DNA of 64,000 nucleotides from Gracilaria domingensis. Taxonomy: Eukaryota; Rhodophyta; Florideophyceae; Gracilariales; Gracilariaceae. Positions 11,111-21,044 of the stretch are shown here, piece by piece. The stretch covers positions 1 through 64,000 of the forward strand of contig VCMS01000020.1 of NCBI GenBank assembly GCA_022539475.1. Direction: 5' to 3'. How positions within the stretch are numbered: the stretch's first letter is position 1; each line of letters begins with the position of its first letter. The position numbers and the translations under genes were made by a program. Below the pieces are notes generated by a model, which was not told where the DNA came from, searched no databases, and worked only from the letters and a program-made list of their open reading frames with translations.

Positions 11111-12799
11111 ATGTTGGTCTTGTTCGAGACGCCTGCGGGCCACGCACTTTTCAAACTGCTTGATGATGCCGTTGTGCGCGACGCTACGCAGACCGATCTT
11201 GAATCTGAGTCCACCATAAAGAGACTTGTCAAGCTCAAAGCATTCAACCAATTCTCTGATACCACTGCCGCGTTTTCGGCAGCTACAGCCATCCTGGAAG
11301 GGAAGCCAACCAAGGACTTGAGAAAGTTTTTGAAGAAGACTGTCTCGGATGGCGAGCAAATCGCCGTGGGAGACGCCAAGTTGGGCGCCGCTATCAAGGA
11401 AAAGACCGGTCTGAAATGCCTGTTTTCGCAGGGTGTCAGCGATCTCATGAGGGGTATCCGCGCCAACTTGGACTCGTTGTTGCAGGATGAGCAACACGCC
11501 GCCGTCGCTGAGCAGAAACGGAGTGCTATGGTTCTGGGACTTGCACATTCGCTGAGTCGGTATAAATTAAAATTCTCGCCCGACAAAGTCGATACCATGA
11601 TTGTTCAGGCTATCAATTTGCTCGACGAACTGGACAAGGAGATTAATATTTACGCCATGAGATTACGCGAGTGGTATGGATGGCACTTTCCGGAAATGGC
11701 CAAAATCATCATTGAGAACGGCTCTTATGCCAAGGCCGTGCAGAAGATGGGGGTGCGATCTGAGGCGGCTAGTTGTGACTTTAGTGATATTATCAGTGAA
11801 GACGTTGAGGAAGAACTCAAACGCGCTGCTCAGATATCAATGGGCACTGAGATTAGTGATGAGGATGTTGTCAATATTCGAGCTCTTTGTGATCAAGTCA
11901 TTTCTCTCACACAATACCGTAGCACGCTGTACGAGTATCTCAAGAATCGAATGACTGCAATAGCTCCCAATCTCACCGCTATGGTTGGCGAACTGGTTGG
12001 CGCAAGACTCATTGCGCACGCCGGATCGCTACTGAGCCTGGCAAAATACCCAGCATCAACGGTGCAAATTCTGGGGGCGGAGAAGGCGTTGTTCAGAGCG
12101 CTGAAAACAAAGCATGCTACGCCCAAATACGGACTCATATACCATGCTTCTATTGTGGGGCAGGCGGCTCCAAAGCACAAGGGAAAGATTTCCAGATCGC
12201 TTGCTGCAAAATGTGCGCTTGCGATCCGTGTTGATGCGCTTGGAGAGGCTGGTGATGATTCTACTATAGGAGAACAGGGCCGGCAGGCGATTGAGGCTCG
12301 GCTGTTCCAGTTGGAAGGAAAGAGTGAATTTGCTGTTTCGAAGCTCGGCTTTGGCAAGAAGCAGAGCGTGTATCGGGCTGGCGAGGGGGCTGGAAAGATG
12401 CTGGGAGGCATTGGTGATGCTGTGATGGTTGACGAAGATGCTCCTAGCGAACAGGTAAATGATGTGAAAATGGACAAGGATGAGAGGGAGGTGGACGTTG
12501 AGGAGGATGGTGGTCACGCGGAGGAACGGAGGAAGTCGGACAAGAAGAAGAAGAAGAAGAAGAAGAAGGAAAAAGATAGTAGTGAGAACGGGGCGGTAGC
12601 GGAGGAAGCGGAGGATGACGAGGAGGAGGTGGATAAATCGGCGAAGAAGAAAAAGAAAAAGGATAAAGAGAAATCGAGCAAATCGAGCGAGAAGAAGGAG
12701 AAGAAGAAGAGGAAGCGGGAGTCGGAGGCGGCGGAGGACGTGGATGGGTCAGAGAAGAAGAAGAGAAAGAAGAAGAAGAAGAAGGGCGTAGACTCATAG
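11111..12799 (+). CDS. NOP58: Nucleolar protein Nop58 (box C/D snoRNP core)
   Basis: Nop58 binds box C/D snoRNAs with Nop56, fibrillarin and Snu13/15.5K in the nucleolus, for 2'-O-methylation and processing of rRNA. The start MLVLFETPAGHALFKLLDD is the usual Nop58 N-terminus, which fixes the ATG. Domains in order: NOP5-type N-terminus (1-65), coiled-coil NOSIC region (about 155-210), and the Nop RNP-binding domain with GARLIAHAGSL and IYHASIVGQAAPKHKGKISR (about 295-375). A long Lys/Glu/Asp tail (about 440-562) with runs of Lys follows, as in yeast and plant Nop58. Length 562 aa is normal. There are no introns. It converges with SmD2, 145 bp apart. Confidence 0.95.
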   Translation: MLVLFETPAGHALFKLLDDAVVRDATQTDLESESTIKRLVKLKAFNQFSDTTAAFSAATAILEGKPTKDLRKFLKKTVSDGEQIAVGDAKLGAAIKEKTGLKCLFSQGVSDLMRGIRANLDSLLQDEQHAAVAEQKRSAMVLGLAHSLSRYKLKFSPDKVDTMIVQAINLLDELDKEINIYAMRLREWYGWHFPEMAKIIIENGSYAKAVQKMGVRSEAASCDFSDIISEDVEEELKRAAQISMGTEISDEDVVNIRALCDQVISLTQYRSTLYEYLKNRMTAIAPNLTAMVGELVGARLIAHAGSLLSLAKYPASTVQILGAEKALFRALKTKHATPKYGLIYHASIVGQAAPKHKGKISRSLAAKCALAIRVDALGEAGDDSTIGEQGRQAIEARLFQLEGKSEFAVSKLGFGKKQSVYRAGEGAGKMLGGIGDAVMVDEDAPSEQVNDVKMDKDEREVDVEEDGGHAEERRKSDKKKKKKKKKEKDSSENGAVAEEAEDDEEEVDKSAKKKKKKDKEKSSKSSEKKEKKKRKRESEAAEDVDGSEKKKRKKKKKKGVDS

Positions 12800-12944
12800 T
12801 GTGACGCAGAGCTTAGTTTTCGGCTTGTAAATGTTTGAAATGCGCAAATGAAACGAGCGCGTGAAACGGGCGGTGATGGGTGTTGTGTTTTTAAAAGGCG
12901 TTGCTTGTGTGTTTTTTGTTTTTGCCATGACAAAAAGCGCGTGC

Positions 12945-13493
12945 TCACTTGGGGTTGAGCAGGACGAGGATGACCGAGTCTCCTCGCAGAAACATTTTGG
13001 ATATGGTGCGAGTCTTTTCGGTTCGCTGCGTCTTGGCGCCCTTTGCGCACTTTGCATACTCGTACCAGATCTCGGTGACGTTGGTGAGCACCTGCGGTGC
13101 GGAGGGATTTGACATTGGGCATGTTAGAGACACGACGCGGCGGTTTGGCGCAAAAGAATGCACGTGGCACGTACCATGTTGCAATGTCGATCAAAGGCCT
13201 TCACTTTTGCCAGCAGCTTCTTGTTGTTGCGCACGTTTATGAGCACCATGGTGTCGTTGACGACGGCGTGCTTGAGGACGGAGAGCGGCCCGACGTCGAA
13301 GTCATCTTGCTTGGCGGTGTCGACGACGCCCAGGGGGGCGTCCGCGTTGCTGAAGCCGGACCGCGACTCCTTGTCCAGCTTTGCCTGCTCTCTCTTTCTG
13401 GCGTGTTGGGCGGGTTAGATACTTTTGTGTGTTGCGCGCTGCGGTTGATGGCGCGGAGCAGAACTGGGGTGCTTACCTCTTGCCGGTCACCAT
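12945..13493 (-). CDS. SNRPD2: Small nuclear ribonucleoprotein Sm D2, three exons
   Basis: Sm D2 is one of seven proteins of the Sm ring on spliceosomal U snRNAs. Exons on the minus strand: 13477-13493, 13175-13397, 12945-13091. Introns are 79 and 83 nt, with donors GTAAGC and GTACGT and acceptors CAG. The spliced frame gives 128 aa. Sm1 includes [20 protein letters not shown] and [19 protein letters not shown]. Sm2 includes [16 protein letters not shown]. These match Sm D2 rather than other Sm proteins. The second intron falls right after the CNM residues, and the first exon encodes only five and two-thirds codons. No single open frame covers it. Confidence 0.95.
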
Positions 13494-13708
13494 TGCTGTG
13501 GCTGAATCAACTTTTGCTGATGAATGAATGAAAGAAAGAAGCGTTGGGGACGGGCGGTGGGTGCCGCACGAGTGCGGATGGAGCTGGGGAGAGGCGGAGC
13601 GCCGGGCGCAAAACGGATCAAAAAAAACAACAACTCTGGAGAGCTACAGTACACTAGCATCAGGCGTCGACCAGGTGGCTGATAGCGACAGCCAACGTAT
13701 CTACTACT

Positions 13709-14225
13709 GGGAGCATCCTGAAACACCAAACGCACAAAATCGCATTGTGTGCGTTTGTGTATTTGCAAGGCATAAGCCTTTCTGAAACCACAAAAACGTA
13801 AACCTCCAACGCAAATAACGAGTCATTTGAAGAGTTCTTTTCAGTCATTTATTCAAAACGCATTCCTCTCGTACCTAGTGCACTAGGCCTGAGGGGTGCT
13901 TGCGGTTCAACACACAAGTGTTTTGTTTGGTTCAGGATGGAGACGGTGAGCGTCCTCCATCTTGAACGCAACGCGCAGCGAGAAAAACGCGTAACAAGGT
14001 GAAGGCGCCGAAACGAAAACGCGCAGCGAAAGCAGCCCACTCGTATTCATTTTGGAAGAGCACGCGCTCAGAAATTGCGTGTTTGTGACGGGAGCAAAAC
14101 TCGGTCAGCGAGGCGAGCACGCTGACCGAGTTCTGCTCAAACGCAAGCGCAAAGTCACGCTGTGCGATCAAATCGTGACTTTGCGCGTCGACCAAATTGC
14201 GTTTTTGCGGTTTCAGGATGCTCCC
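13709..14225. mobile_element. MITE-like element with 16-bp perfect terminal inverted repeats
   Basis: GGGAGCATCCTGAAAC at 13709-13724 and its exact reverse complement at 14210-14225 bound 517 bp. ACT lies directly outside both ends (13706-13708, 14226-14228), consistent with a 3-bp target duplication. The next inner bases are also partly inverted (ACCAAACGCACA-like against CGCAAAAACGCA-like). Inside are strong hairpins: 13727-13754, 14092-14109 with 14121-14138 (18 bp, one mismatch) and 14147-14159 with 14174-14186 (13 bp perfect). It has no transposase, so it is non-autonomous. The superfamily is not assigned. A 3-bp duplication would fit PIF/Harbinger or CMC. Confidence 0.6.
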
Positions 14226-14621
14226 ACTGTACCTTCGGTAGTAGTATCTACAAGCAGAGCGTAGACGCGAGCCACGCGCTCACTCGCCGCCAACGCGCCT
14301 CGCCGGACGCATGTCGTTGCGCACGATGGTCGTCACGCGCTTGGCGTGAATGGCGCACATGTTGCAGTCCTCCGTCAGCGACGTCACCAACGCCTCGGAC
14401 GCCTCCTGTGCACTGCACACTGCGGATGCACTCAGTATATACAGTAGCAAATTGGTATCCAGGCAGCCGCCGCGAATCGCGCGATCGCCAGTCGTGTGTG
14501 ATCGCCAATCGCACCCCGCCCCCGCCCGCGCCCCCTACCCGCCCCCAGCGCGCTCCCCTCCCCCGCCACCCCCTAACCCGCGCGCGCGCGGCGGCGGCGG
14601 CGGCGGCGCGAGGCGGCGACG

Positions 14622-16154
14622 ATGAGCGCGTGGGCGCTGGGCGCGGCGGCGGCGGCGTGGGCGCTGAGCATCGCGGCGCTCAAGCTGGTGGACGCGCGGC
14701 TGGACGGCGCGCTGCGCGCGTTTCTGGCCGCGCGCCGCGTCACGCTCAAGCTGTTCCTGCTGCGCGTGCAGACGGAGCGCGTGCCGCCGCGCCTGGCCGC
14801 GCTGGCGCGCCGCGCGCGCCGCCCGCTGCGCCGCTTCTACGCGGCGGGCGCGCTCGTGGTGGCGCTGCTCGCGCCGCTGCTGTGCGCCGCGCTGCTGCTC
14901 AACGCCGCCGCGTCGCTGCGCGCGCTCGGCGGCGCCGGCGGCGCCGGCGGCGCCGGCGGCGCCGGCGCCGGCGGCGGCAGCGCGCGCGCGGCGGTGGCGG
15001 GCAACGGCACTGCTGCGGGCGGCGCGCGCGCGGCTGCGCCGCCGCTGCCGCCGCTGGAGCCGCCGCGGCGCGCCGACGCGGCGCTGCTGCTGGTGGCGCT
15101 GCTCGCGTCGGTGGCGGCGCACGAGCTGGGGCACCTGCTGTGCGCGCTGGTGTACGACGTGCCGGTGCTGGGCGTGGGCGCGTTCGTGGCGTTTGTGTTC
15201 CCGGGCGCGTTCGTGCGGCTGTCGGACCTGGCGCGCCAGCCGCCGCGCCGCCAGCTGCACGTGCTGTGCGCCGGCGTGTGGCACAACCTGGTGCTGCTGC
15301 TGCTGTCGCTGCTGCTGGCCGCGCTCGTGCCGCCGCTGTCGCGCCCGCTGTACGCGCGCCGCGCCGGCGCGCTGCTGGTGACCGCGCTGCCGCCGCGCTC
15401 GCCGCTGCGCGGCGCGCTGGCGCCGGGCGACCTGCTCACCGCCGTGGGCGACACGCGCATGTCGCACGGGCTGCGCTCGTTCGAGCGCGCGCTGGCGCGC
15501 GCGCACGGCCCGCCGCCGCCGGCCTTCTGCGTGCCCGCGCGGCTGCTGCGCCGCGCCGACGCGGCGTGCTGCCGCGGCGCGCCGTGGCGGCGCGGCCGCG
15601 CGCCGCGCCGCTGCTTCGCCACGCGCGCGCGCGAGCTGTGCCTGGACGCGCTGCGCGCCGCGTCGCGCCCGCTGTGCGGCGCGCGCGCGCGCTGCGCGCC
15701 CGGCGCGCGCTGCGCCGCGCCGCGGCTGCGCGGCGACGAGCGGCTGATCGTGCTGCGCGTGTCGCGCGCGGCGGGCGGCGCCGCGCGGCTGCTGTTCGAC
15801 GGCAGCGCGGCGCAGCTGCGCCGCGCCGTCGCGCTGTCCGAGTACGTGCCGCGCGGCCGGCGCTGGCTGGGCGCCGCCGCGCTGCGGCTGCTGGCGCGCG
15901 CCGACGCGCCCGCGGCGGCCGCGCGCCTGCTGCGGCTGGTGGCCGCGCTGTGCGCGCTGCTGGCCGCGTCCAACATGGCGCCCGCGCTGTTCCTGGACGG
16001 GCAGCTGGCGCTGCGCGTGCTGCTGCCGCTGCTGGCGAGGCGCTTTGCGTGGAAGCCGCGCGTGCGCCAGCGCGTGGAGAACGCCATTGTTTACGGCGCG
16101 ACCGTCGTGCTGGCCGCCAACGTGCTGCTGTCGTGGCACGCCATCGCCACGTGA
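14622..16154 (+). CDS. MBTPS2: Site-2 protease (intramembrane zinc metalloprotease, M50)
   Basis: S2P cleaves membrane-bound transcription factors within the membrane after site-1 cleavage. The zinc-binding HELGH is at residues 167-171. The second signature NMAPALFLDGQ (451-461) gives the third zinc ligand, Asp459, and matches the NPDG-like S2P motif. Between them are hydrophobic helices, a PDZ-like region (about 240-300) and a Cys-rich luminal segment (about 305-370), as in eukaryotic S2P. Length 510 aa is normal. Codon use is extreme: nearly every third base is G or C, and long GCG/GCC/CGC runs also leave the other frames open. The start Met follows a GC-rich leader. Confidence 0.9.
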   Translation: MSAWALGAAAAAWALSIAALKLVDARLDGALRAFLAARRVTLKLFLLRVQTERVPPRLAALARRARRPLRRFYAAGALVVALLAPLLCAALLLNAAASLRALGGAGGAGGAGGAGAGGGSARAAVAGNGTAAGGARAAAPPLPPLEPPRRADAALLLVALLASVAAHELGHLLCALVYDVPVLGVGAFVAFVFPGAFVRLSDLARQPPRRQLHVLCAGVWHNLVLLLLSLLLAALVPPLSRPLYARRAGALLVTALPPRSPLRGALAPGDLLTAVGDTRMSHGLRSFERALARAHGPPPPAFCVPARLLRRADAACCRGAPWRRGRAPRRCFATRARELCLDALRAASRPLCGARARCAPGARCAAPRLRGDERLIVLRVSRAAGGAARLLFDGSAAQLRRAVALSEYVPRGRRWLGAAALRLLARADAPAAAARLLRLVAALCALLAASNMAPALFLDGQLALRVLLPLLARRFAWKPRVRQRVENAIVYGATVVLAANVLLSWHAIAT

Positions 16155-16224
16155 GATGCCCCCTCTCTTCTCCCTCTCCCTTCTCCCTCTCTCTTCTCCC
16201 TCCCTCTCCCTCCCTCCCCCTCTC

Positions 16225-16737
16225 TCAGATGTACGCGCCGCCGCCGCTGCTGGACTGCACAAACGCGGTGAACAGCGACAGGCCCGCAATGAGCGCCACC
16301 CAGAAGCGCCAGTCGCCGAACAGCTCGCGCCGGCTCGGCACCGCGCCCCGCAGCCGCGACACGCTGCGCTGCAGGTTGCGCTGCGCGCGCTGCTGCGAGC
16401 TCAGCGGCTGCCGCCCCTCGGGCGCGTGCGAGCGCATGCCGGACTCCTTGAACGACGTCCACTCGGCGTTCCAGTCCACCGCCGACTGCGGCATGTCGTG
16501 CGGCTCGCCGTCGTCGTCGCGCCGCTCCGGCCGCTCCGGCGGCGGCGGCGGCGCCGCCTGCGCGCGCGGCGCCGCGTGGCGCCAGCGCCGCGCGCCGCGC
16601 GCCGCGCGCGCCGCGCCGCGCAGCCGCGGCCGCAGCGACAGCGGCGGCGCGGCGGTGAAGGCCGGCGTGGAGTGGCGCATCGTTCGCTGCTTGCCGCGCG
16701 GCGCCTCGGCGCGGAGCAGCCGGCGCGCGTGCGCCAA
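16225..16737 (-). CDS. Small tail-anchored or transit-peptide membrane protein, unknown
   Basis: This 170-aa ORF converges with S2P, 70 bp apart. The first 70 residues are Arg/Ala/Pro-rich with few acidic residues, which could be an organelle transit peptide. A polar middle follows (DWNAEWTSFKESGMRSHAPE). One hydrophobic segment lies near the C-terminus (FWVALIAGLSLFTAFV). The contrast between a conserved-looking middle and a low-complexity front suggests a real gene. I do not recognise the family. It shares the extreme GC bias of S2P, so part of the ORF length could be chance. Confidence 0.5.
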   Translation of the reverse strand: MAHARRLLRAEAPRGKQRTMRHSTPAFTAAPPLSLRPRLRGAARAARGARRWRHAAPRAQAAPPPPPERPERRDDDGEPHDMPQSAVDWNAEWTSFKESGMRSHAPEGRQPLSSQQRAQRNLQRSVSRLRGAVPSRRELFGDWRFWVALIAGLSLFTAFVQSSSGGGAYI

Positions 16738-16974
16738 CTTTTTGTACCCTTGTATCCGCGCGCTGTGCGCTGTCGAGCGGTGAGCGGCGAGCGGCGAGCG
16801 GCGAGCGGCGAGCGGCTGCGCTTTCGAGGTGCCAAACGCGCAAGCCGTCGCACGTGGCCATGGCCGCGTACGTGTCGCAGCCGTGCGAGCTCAGCCTCGG
16901 ATCATCCCTGCGACAAGCCCCGTCACGCCGCGGTCTGTACGTCACCTTGAAGAACGATGCTCAAACTCAAATCA

Positions 16975-18800
16975 CACCGCCGTTTCGCATCTCTCTGAGC
17001 CATGCTGCTAAGCACAAACAAACCACAGCCCGACCGTCGTGGAAACGCCTTCGCCGCCATGGCCTCTCTGTTTTTCTCGACGAAGCGTCTGCTCCAGTTG
17101 GTGTGTTTATTGTGAGCCCTGCGCTTGCCGCGTGGGAATGGCCCATGCGTGCGCTTCTCACGTTTGTCTGTCGTTGTGATCGCGCCTTGGAGGGCGAGCG
17201 AACCCCACCATTGCCCATTTCTATCTTTTATCCTTTTTCCACTCGCGACTGCCAAGATCCGACTATCTTCGAAGCTCACAGCAGCCTATTCGATCAACAT
17301 GGTTTTCTCAAGCCTCGTGTTTCCTCTTGTCTGCAACTTGTTTCGCGCTCCCAAGGAGCCATGCAAGTCTTCGAACATCCTCACCGAATATTCTATTAGA
17401 ACAACCCTCGTACGATTCCAAAACGAATGAAAGGGTGCCCTGGATCGGAACAATTTCGAGTAACATGCGAAGATCAGATACTGGGGCGTACTGTTCCCAT
17501 AAACTCAAGTACTCGTCCATGACCATGGAGCTTACATCAAAACAGCAAGTGTCACCTAAAGGAATGTCAATTGCAGCCTCACCCCAATCAAATAGAGCAA
17601 GAGAACCATCCTTACCCTTCAGCACATTCTCAGTTATGTCGCCATGTGTCAATGTCAGTGGACATTTTCCACTGTCATACAACTCTCGTAACAGGTTATA
17701 CAGTGCTGCAGCATGATTTTCAATGCTAGCTAGTCCGTCTTTCGCATCATGCCTAAACTCTTCATGACTGGCAAGCCCCTTCCTCACAGATTCGTCTTCT
17801 AACAGTGCCTTAGCACGACGAATCAGCGATTGAGAAGACTCCACACGTACTCCAACATCTTTCAGAGCTTCAATGTGTTTTATAGACTCTTTCTGAAGCT
17901 TTCCAAGCTCGATTAAAAGCCGAGAAAAGTCTTCAGGTCTACTCTCATCTTCAACTGGCTCCCCTTGGTCATTCATTAGCATCCACTGCTTTTCTTCCTC
18001 AACAACTATTGGTTTTCTCACTAACTGTGGCGCAAAGCTAGCAACAAGATTAGTCACCTTCCCCTCCACACCGTTGCTTGCCTTCAGGTATACTCTTCCC
18101 TTGTTCGTATCAGCTCTCAACACTGCAGATATGTGAGTAATACTAAACTGCTCAAAACTACCTTGTACTTCGTATCCTAGCTTTGCCAGTGCAGCGGTTG
18201 CCTCTTTTGTTGTCGTACTGAACCAACCAGGAAGCTCCCATGGTTTAGGATTATCATCATCGTCACTCTCGTATTCTCTCGCCATGAAAGCAAAAGCCTC
18301 GAAGTCTTTCGTGTCATTTATCCAGCGGCAATTTTCTTCTCCCATGGAAATCATCTGTTTCTTCACTTCTTTGGCCGCCATCCATTCGAATTCTTTCACT
18401 GCAGGATTTACAGGAACCTCTGTGAAGTTTTCGTACGGAGATAAGCAATGAAAAGCGGAGAAAATTGATCTCATATGATCGTTGGGAAAGTCGTTGATGG
18501 TAGAATAAAGCAGCAAAAGTTCATAACGTGTTCCACACATCTCTTCAAACCGCTGGCTAAGGCACTCGCACACTCTTTTTCCATATGATGGTATTTCGGG
18601 ACATTCCAATCTTGGAAAACAAAGCATGCCGTCACTGTTGTGCTGCACGATGACGCTGCTTCTATCCGTATTAGCGATGACCACAACATAAGGGAGCGGT
18701 GGTCGATCTGGCGGGCATATGTGCTTCATCTCCGGGGCACGTACCATTGCAAAAGCTCAGTAGAAGGAAGAGGCTGGAGAATCTCTATGTTGTGATTTAC
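16975..18800. repeat. Segmental duplication, copy 1
   Basis: Homologous to 21045-22920 in the same orientation. It covers the 3' flank, the whole phosphotransferase-like gene and some 5' flank. The 3' flank is conserved on both strands without a clear ORF; the words from 17105 to 17340 match 21225-21430 closely. The central coding part (about 17420-18240) is almost identical between copies, and the ends are more diverged. Confidence 0.85.
17308..18747 (-). CDS. Aminoglycoside-phosphotransferase-fold kinase-like protein, copy 1
   Basis: The C-terminal half has the APH/choline-kinase-like fold signatures: a beta-3 Lys in RVYLKAS (about 220), the catalytic loop HGDITEN (368-374) and the metal-binding DWGE (Asp387). 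A run AAIDIPLGD follows, as in APH proteins. The substrate is unknown; the family phosphorylates small molecules such as sugars, choline or homoserine, and drug resistance should not be read from the name. The N-terminal 180 residues (VVVIANTDRSSVIVQHNSDG, then CFPRLECPEIP) look like another domain, possibly Nudix-like, without a clear Nudix box. Intact at 479 aa, no intron. Confidence 0.7.
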   Translation of the reverse strand: MVRAPEMKHICPPDRPPLPYVVVIANTDRSSVIVQHNSDGMLCFPRLECPEIPSYGKRVCECLSQRFEEMCGTRYELLLLYSTINDFPNDHMRSIFSAFHCLSPYENFTEVPVNPAVKEFEWMAAKEVKKQMISMGEENCRWINDTKDFEAFAFMAREYESDDDDNPKPWELPGWFSTTTKEATAALAKLGYEVQGSFEQFSITHISAVLRADTNKGRVYLKASNGVEGKVTNLVASFAPQLVRKPIVVEEEKQWMLMNDQGEPVEDESRPEDFSRLLIELGKLQKESIKHIEALKDVGVRVESSQSLIRRAKALLEDESVRKGLASHEEFRHDAKDGLASIENHAAALYNLLRELYDSGKCPLTLTHGDITENVLKGKDGSLALFDWGEAAIDIPLGDTCCFDVSSMVMDEYLSLWEQYAPVSDLRMLLEIVPIQGTLSFVLESYEGCSNRIFGEDVRRLAWLLGSAKQVADKRKHEA

Positions 18801-19189
18801 AACAAACCCTTGGCGGCGAATGTGTACTTATGTATTGTGCGCTTCGGGAGTCTCGAATCCGGTTTCGGAGAAGACGTCGACGAACGGCGGCGGAACGAAA
18901 TACTGTCAGTACTACTGACACCTTAGCCTTCAACACGAAAGTTAGCTTCAGGATGGCCTTCTGGCCGAAGCCGCCGGTACTGCACCTTATGTACCAACCC
19001 TGCCAACGGTATCCATACCTTTGGTACCGTCAAAGGTAGCCTTACCTTTTGATGTACCGTGTAGTCTACAGCAATAAAAGAGAACTCGTTTTTGGGAAGT
19101 TCTCCATGATGGATATCCTGTCAAATTGCATTCGACGTCCGAGGGCGAGAGAACCCAAACGCACGAGTCGATGAAACAAGAAGCAAGAC

Positions 19190-19850
19190 ATCCACGGTAT
19201 CCTTAAACTATCGTTTGAAACATTGGATGAAGTGGTTGGTGAAGATCTTTCTCAGTTTGATTGCCATGGGCATTTGTGGACTGCATATTTTTCTGGCTCA
19301 CAAACGGACATTTGTTATCCAATAATCGCTGCCAACTACGTGCGAAACAGTCTCGTGCGAATTGGAATGGTATCAATATGGTAAGCAAGTACACATGCGC
19401 ACATGCCGGAGAAAAGAATGAAGACGACAGACACTTCAACACAGATAGCAATTGTGCTTATGATGTTCTTGAAGGTGAGAGTTCGACGAACAGCAAGATG
19501 TCTTGTACGTAGATAGAGATCGCCTTGAATGGGTCAGGAAGTTTGCGGCGAAGTTGAATCTTAAGTCAATGGAATCTAATATGTACATGATGATGTTATT
19601 CCTATCGGGCTAATTGATAACATAGATCCAAAGGACGTGCTGTGGAACTATTTGTTGTCTACTACCAAGGGCATAAGTCTCTCGGATGGTAGGAAGAAAA
19701 GTTCTTGGTTTGAAGGAAACTCGACTTTTGAGGAAAAAACGTTCAACGAGGAGATTGCTGAGACGCACAGATTTGTCCGAATAAAAGTCTTCAGACTTGG
19801 GCGATGGTATCCATACGTTTTGGTAATCATATCATTGAGAGAATGACTCG
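19190..19850 (+). pseudogene. Broken gene remnants of unknown family
   Basis: Three plus-strand stretches have protein-like composition but different frames: 19202-19381 (LSQFDCHGHLWTAYFSGSQT), 19497-19611 (YVDRDRLEWVRKFAAKLNL) and 19590-19846 (IGLIDNIDPKDVLWNYLLST). The first ends at GTAAGC, a possible donor, so introns could explain part of it. A frame change inside ATGATGATGTTATTCC near 19590 suggests decay. I do not recognise the family. No start or stop can be fixed. Confidence 0.35.
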
Positions 19851-20179
19851 GCCATAGCTTCGTGGTCTATTGGAAAGAATCTCATTTGATCAATGAGATG
19901 ATAGACAAGTGTCTATGAGGTTTAAGAGCCCTCAAGGGCCGTTCTATCATTTGACAAAGAGCGACGTTAGTGATGAATGTTGAGAAGCGTGGAATTTACG
20001 GCGGCCAGACTACGAATTCCGACTATTAACTGTGATACAATGGTGTGCGGATATAGTGGCCTTGTATTTCCTCGTCATTTGTACTCATGTGTAGCAATTC
20101 TTATAATAGAATTACCCTTGAATCGGTGCACTATAAGGCACGAAGTTGCAACTTGCAACTACTTCGCACCAGCAAGAGC
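19851..20179. other. Intergenic, nothing recognised
   Basis: No ORF or repeat that I can support; it separates the broken gene from the tandem duplication. Confidence 0.3.
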
Positions 20180-20418
20180 GCCTCTCTCTCTCATTTATGG
20201 GCGCCCTAGCTTAACTAGAACTAGCTGCGGAGCGCTTCTGAAAGAACCGCTCTCTCACTAAAAAGGCCAACACTTTTTCGGGCCACTTCAGATTTCTCTC
20301 TCTCTCTCTAATACGGGCGCAGTAGTCTAATTCCTACATACTGCAGAGCGTTTCTGTTGAAAGAAACGCTATTTCACTAAAAAACCCACCACTCTATCGG
20401 GCCATCTTCAGATTTCGT
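20180..20418. repeat. Tandem duplication of a unit of about 120 bp
   Basis: Unit 1 (about 20180-20295) and unit 2 (about 20296-20418) share, in order, a CT-repeat run, a GGGCGC word, GAGCG then TTCTG, GAAAGAA then CGCT, TCACTAAAAA, CGGGCCA and CTTCAGATTTC. Identity is imperfect, with small indels. Within each unit GAGCG(C/T)TTC pairs with GAA(C/A)CGCT to form a hairpin. Function unknown. Confidence 0.5.
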
Positions 20419-20485
20419 TAACGGACAAACCTCTACGCTCGCTCAGAGGAGGCAGGCTGAGTCGCCTTGAGAGTGTTCGCACACC

Positions 20486-20779
20486 TTAACAAGTAGTGAT
20501 CCACGGAGCAAGAGCGTCAACCCGTTGGGCTGACGCTCTCCGACGTGCCATTTGCTGCCGGTATGCACGTGGTGTTTCGCAGACAGAAACCGGATGGTGT
20601 GATCCGTCATCCGTGACCGCAGCAAGTTTCCACTCAATGTTGCCCTCGGTCGATATCCGGGATATGTATTCCTCATCCCGAATTCTGCCATTGGCTTTTA
20701 GACGATAGTGTGGAAATGCAGTGCCCTTGTAATCCCTCCCTCGTCTGGTATCCATCACGCTCAAAGCTGCAACGTGCAA
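20486..20779 (-). CDS. Small hypothetical ORF
   Basis: A 97-codon ORF, basic at the front (MDTRRGRDYKGTAFPHYRLK from residue 9) and mixed later. It has no family that I know. It overlaps a hairpin (AGAGCGTCA near 20511 pairs with TGACGCTCT near 20530). It may be an exon or a transposon fragment. Confidence 0.2.
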   Translation of the reverse strand: MHVAALSVMDTRRGRDYKGTAFPHYRLKANGRIRDEEYISRISTEGNIEWKLAAVTDDGSHHPVSVCETPRAYRQQMARRRASAQRVDALAPWITTC

Positions 20780-21044
20780 CTACTACGGACCGGCGCTCAC
20801 TTGGTGCGTTGACTCAACACGCATTTGACTGGTTCTTGGCACTGCGGGGTCTGCTGCACTTTTCTGGTCGACACGACGCCCCACAACATGATGAACATTT
20901 GTTTGCTCGCATGCTCCACACTCCACCTCTTCAGCTCGAATTATCTGCAACTCTATCATCCGCACAATCCCATGGTTTAGCCGAGGCTGCAAACCCTTAT
21001 CTTTCCCATTGCAGAGATCGAATCTTCTGCCAAGACACTGCCGT

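Noticed and set aside
10889..11598. 219-codon minus ORF at the start of NOP58
   Set aside because: Antisense shadow of a clear NOP58 N-terminus.
12444..13194. Ser/Phe/Pro-rich minus ORFs over the NOP58 tail
   Set aside because: They are the antisense of the Lys/Glu tail (AAG/GAG codons) and run into the SmD2 exon in the wrong frame.
14535..16289. 584-codon minus-strand ORF opposite S2P
   Set aside because: Arg/Gln/Ala repeat translation caused by lack of A/T stop codons; no domain.
14162..16783. 873-codon plus-strand ORF overlapping S2P
   Set aside because: It is almost pure Arg/Ala/Gly and comes from the second frame of very GC-rich codons. The S2P frame has recognisable motifs.
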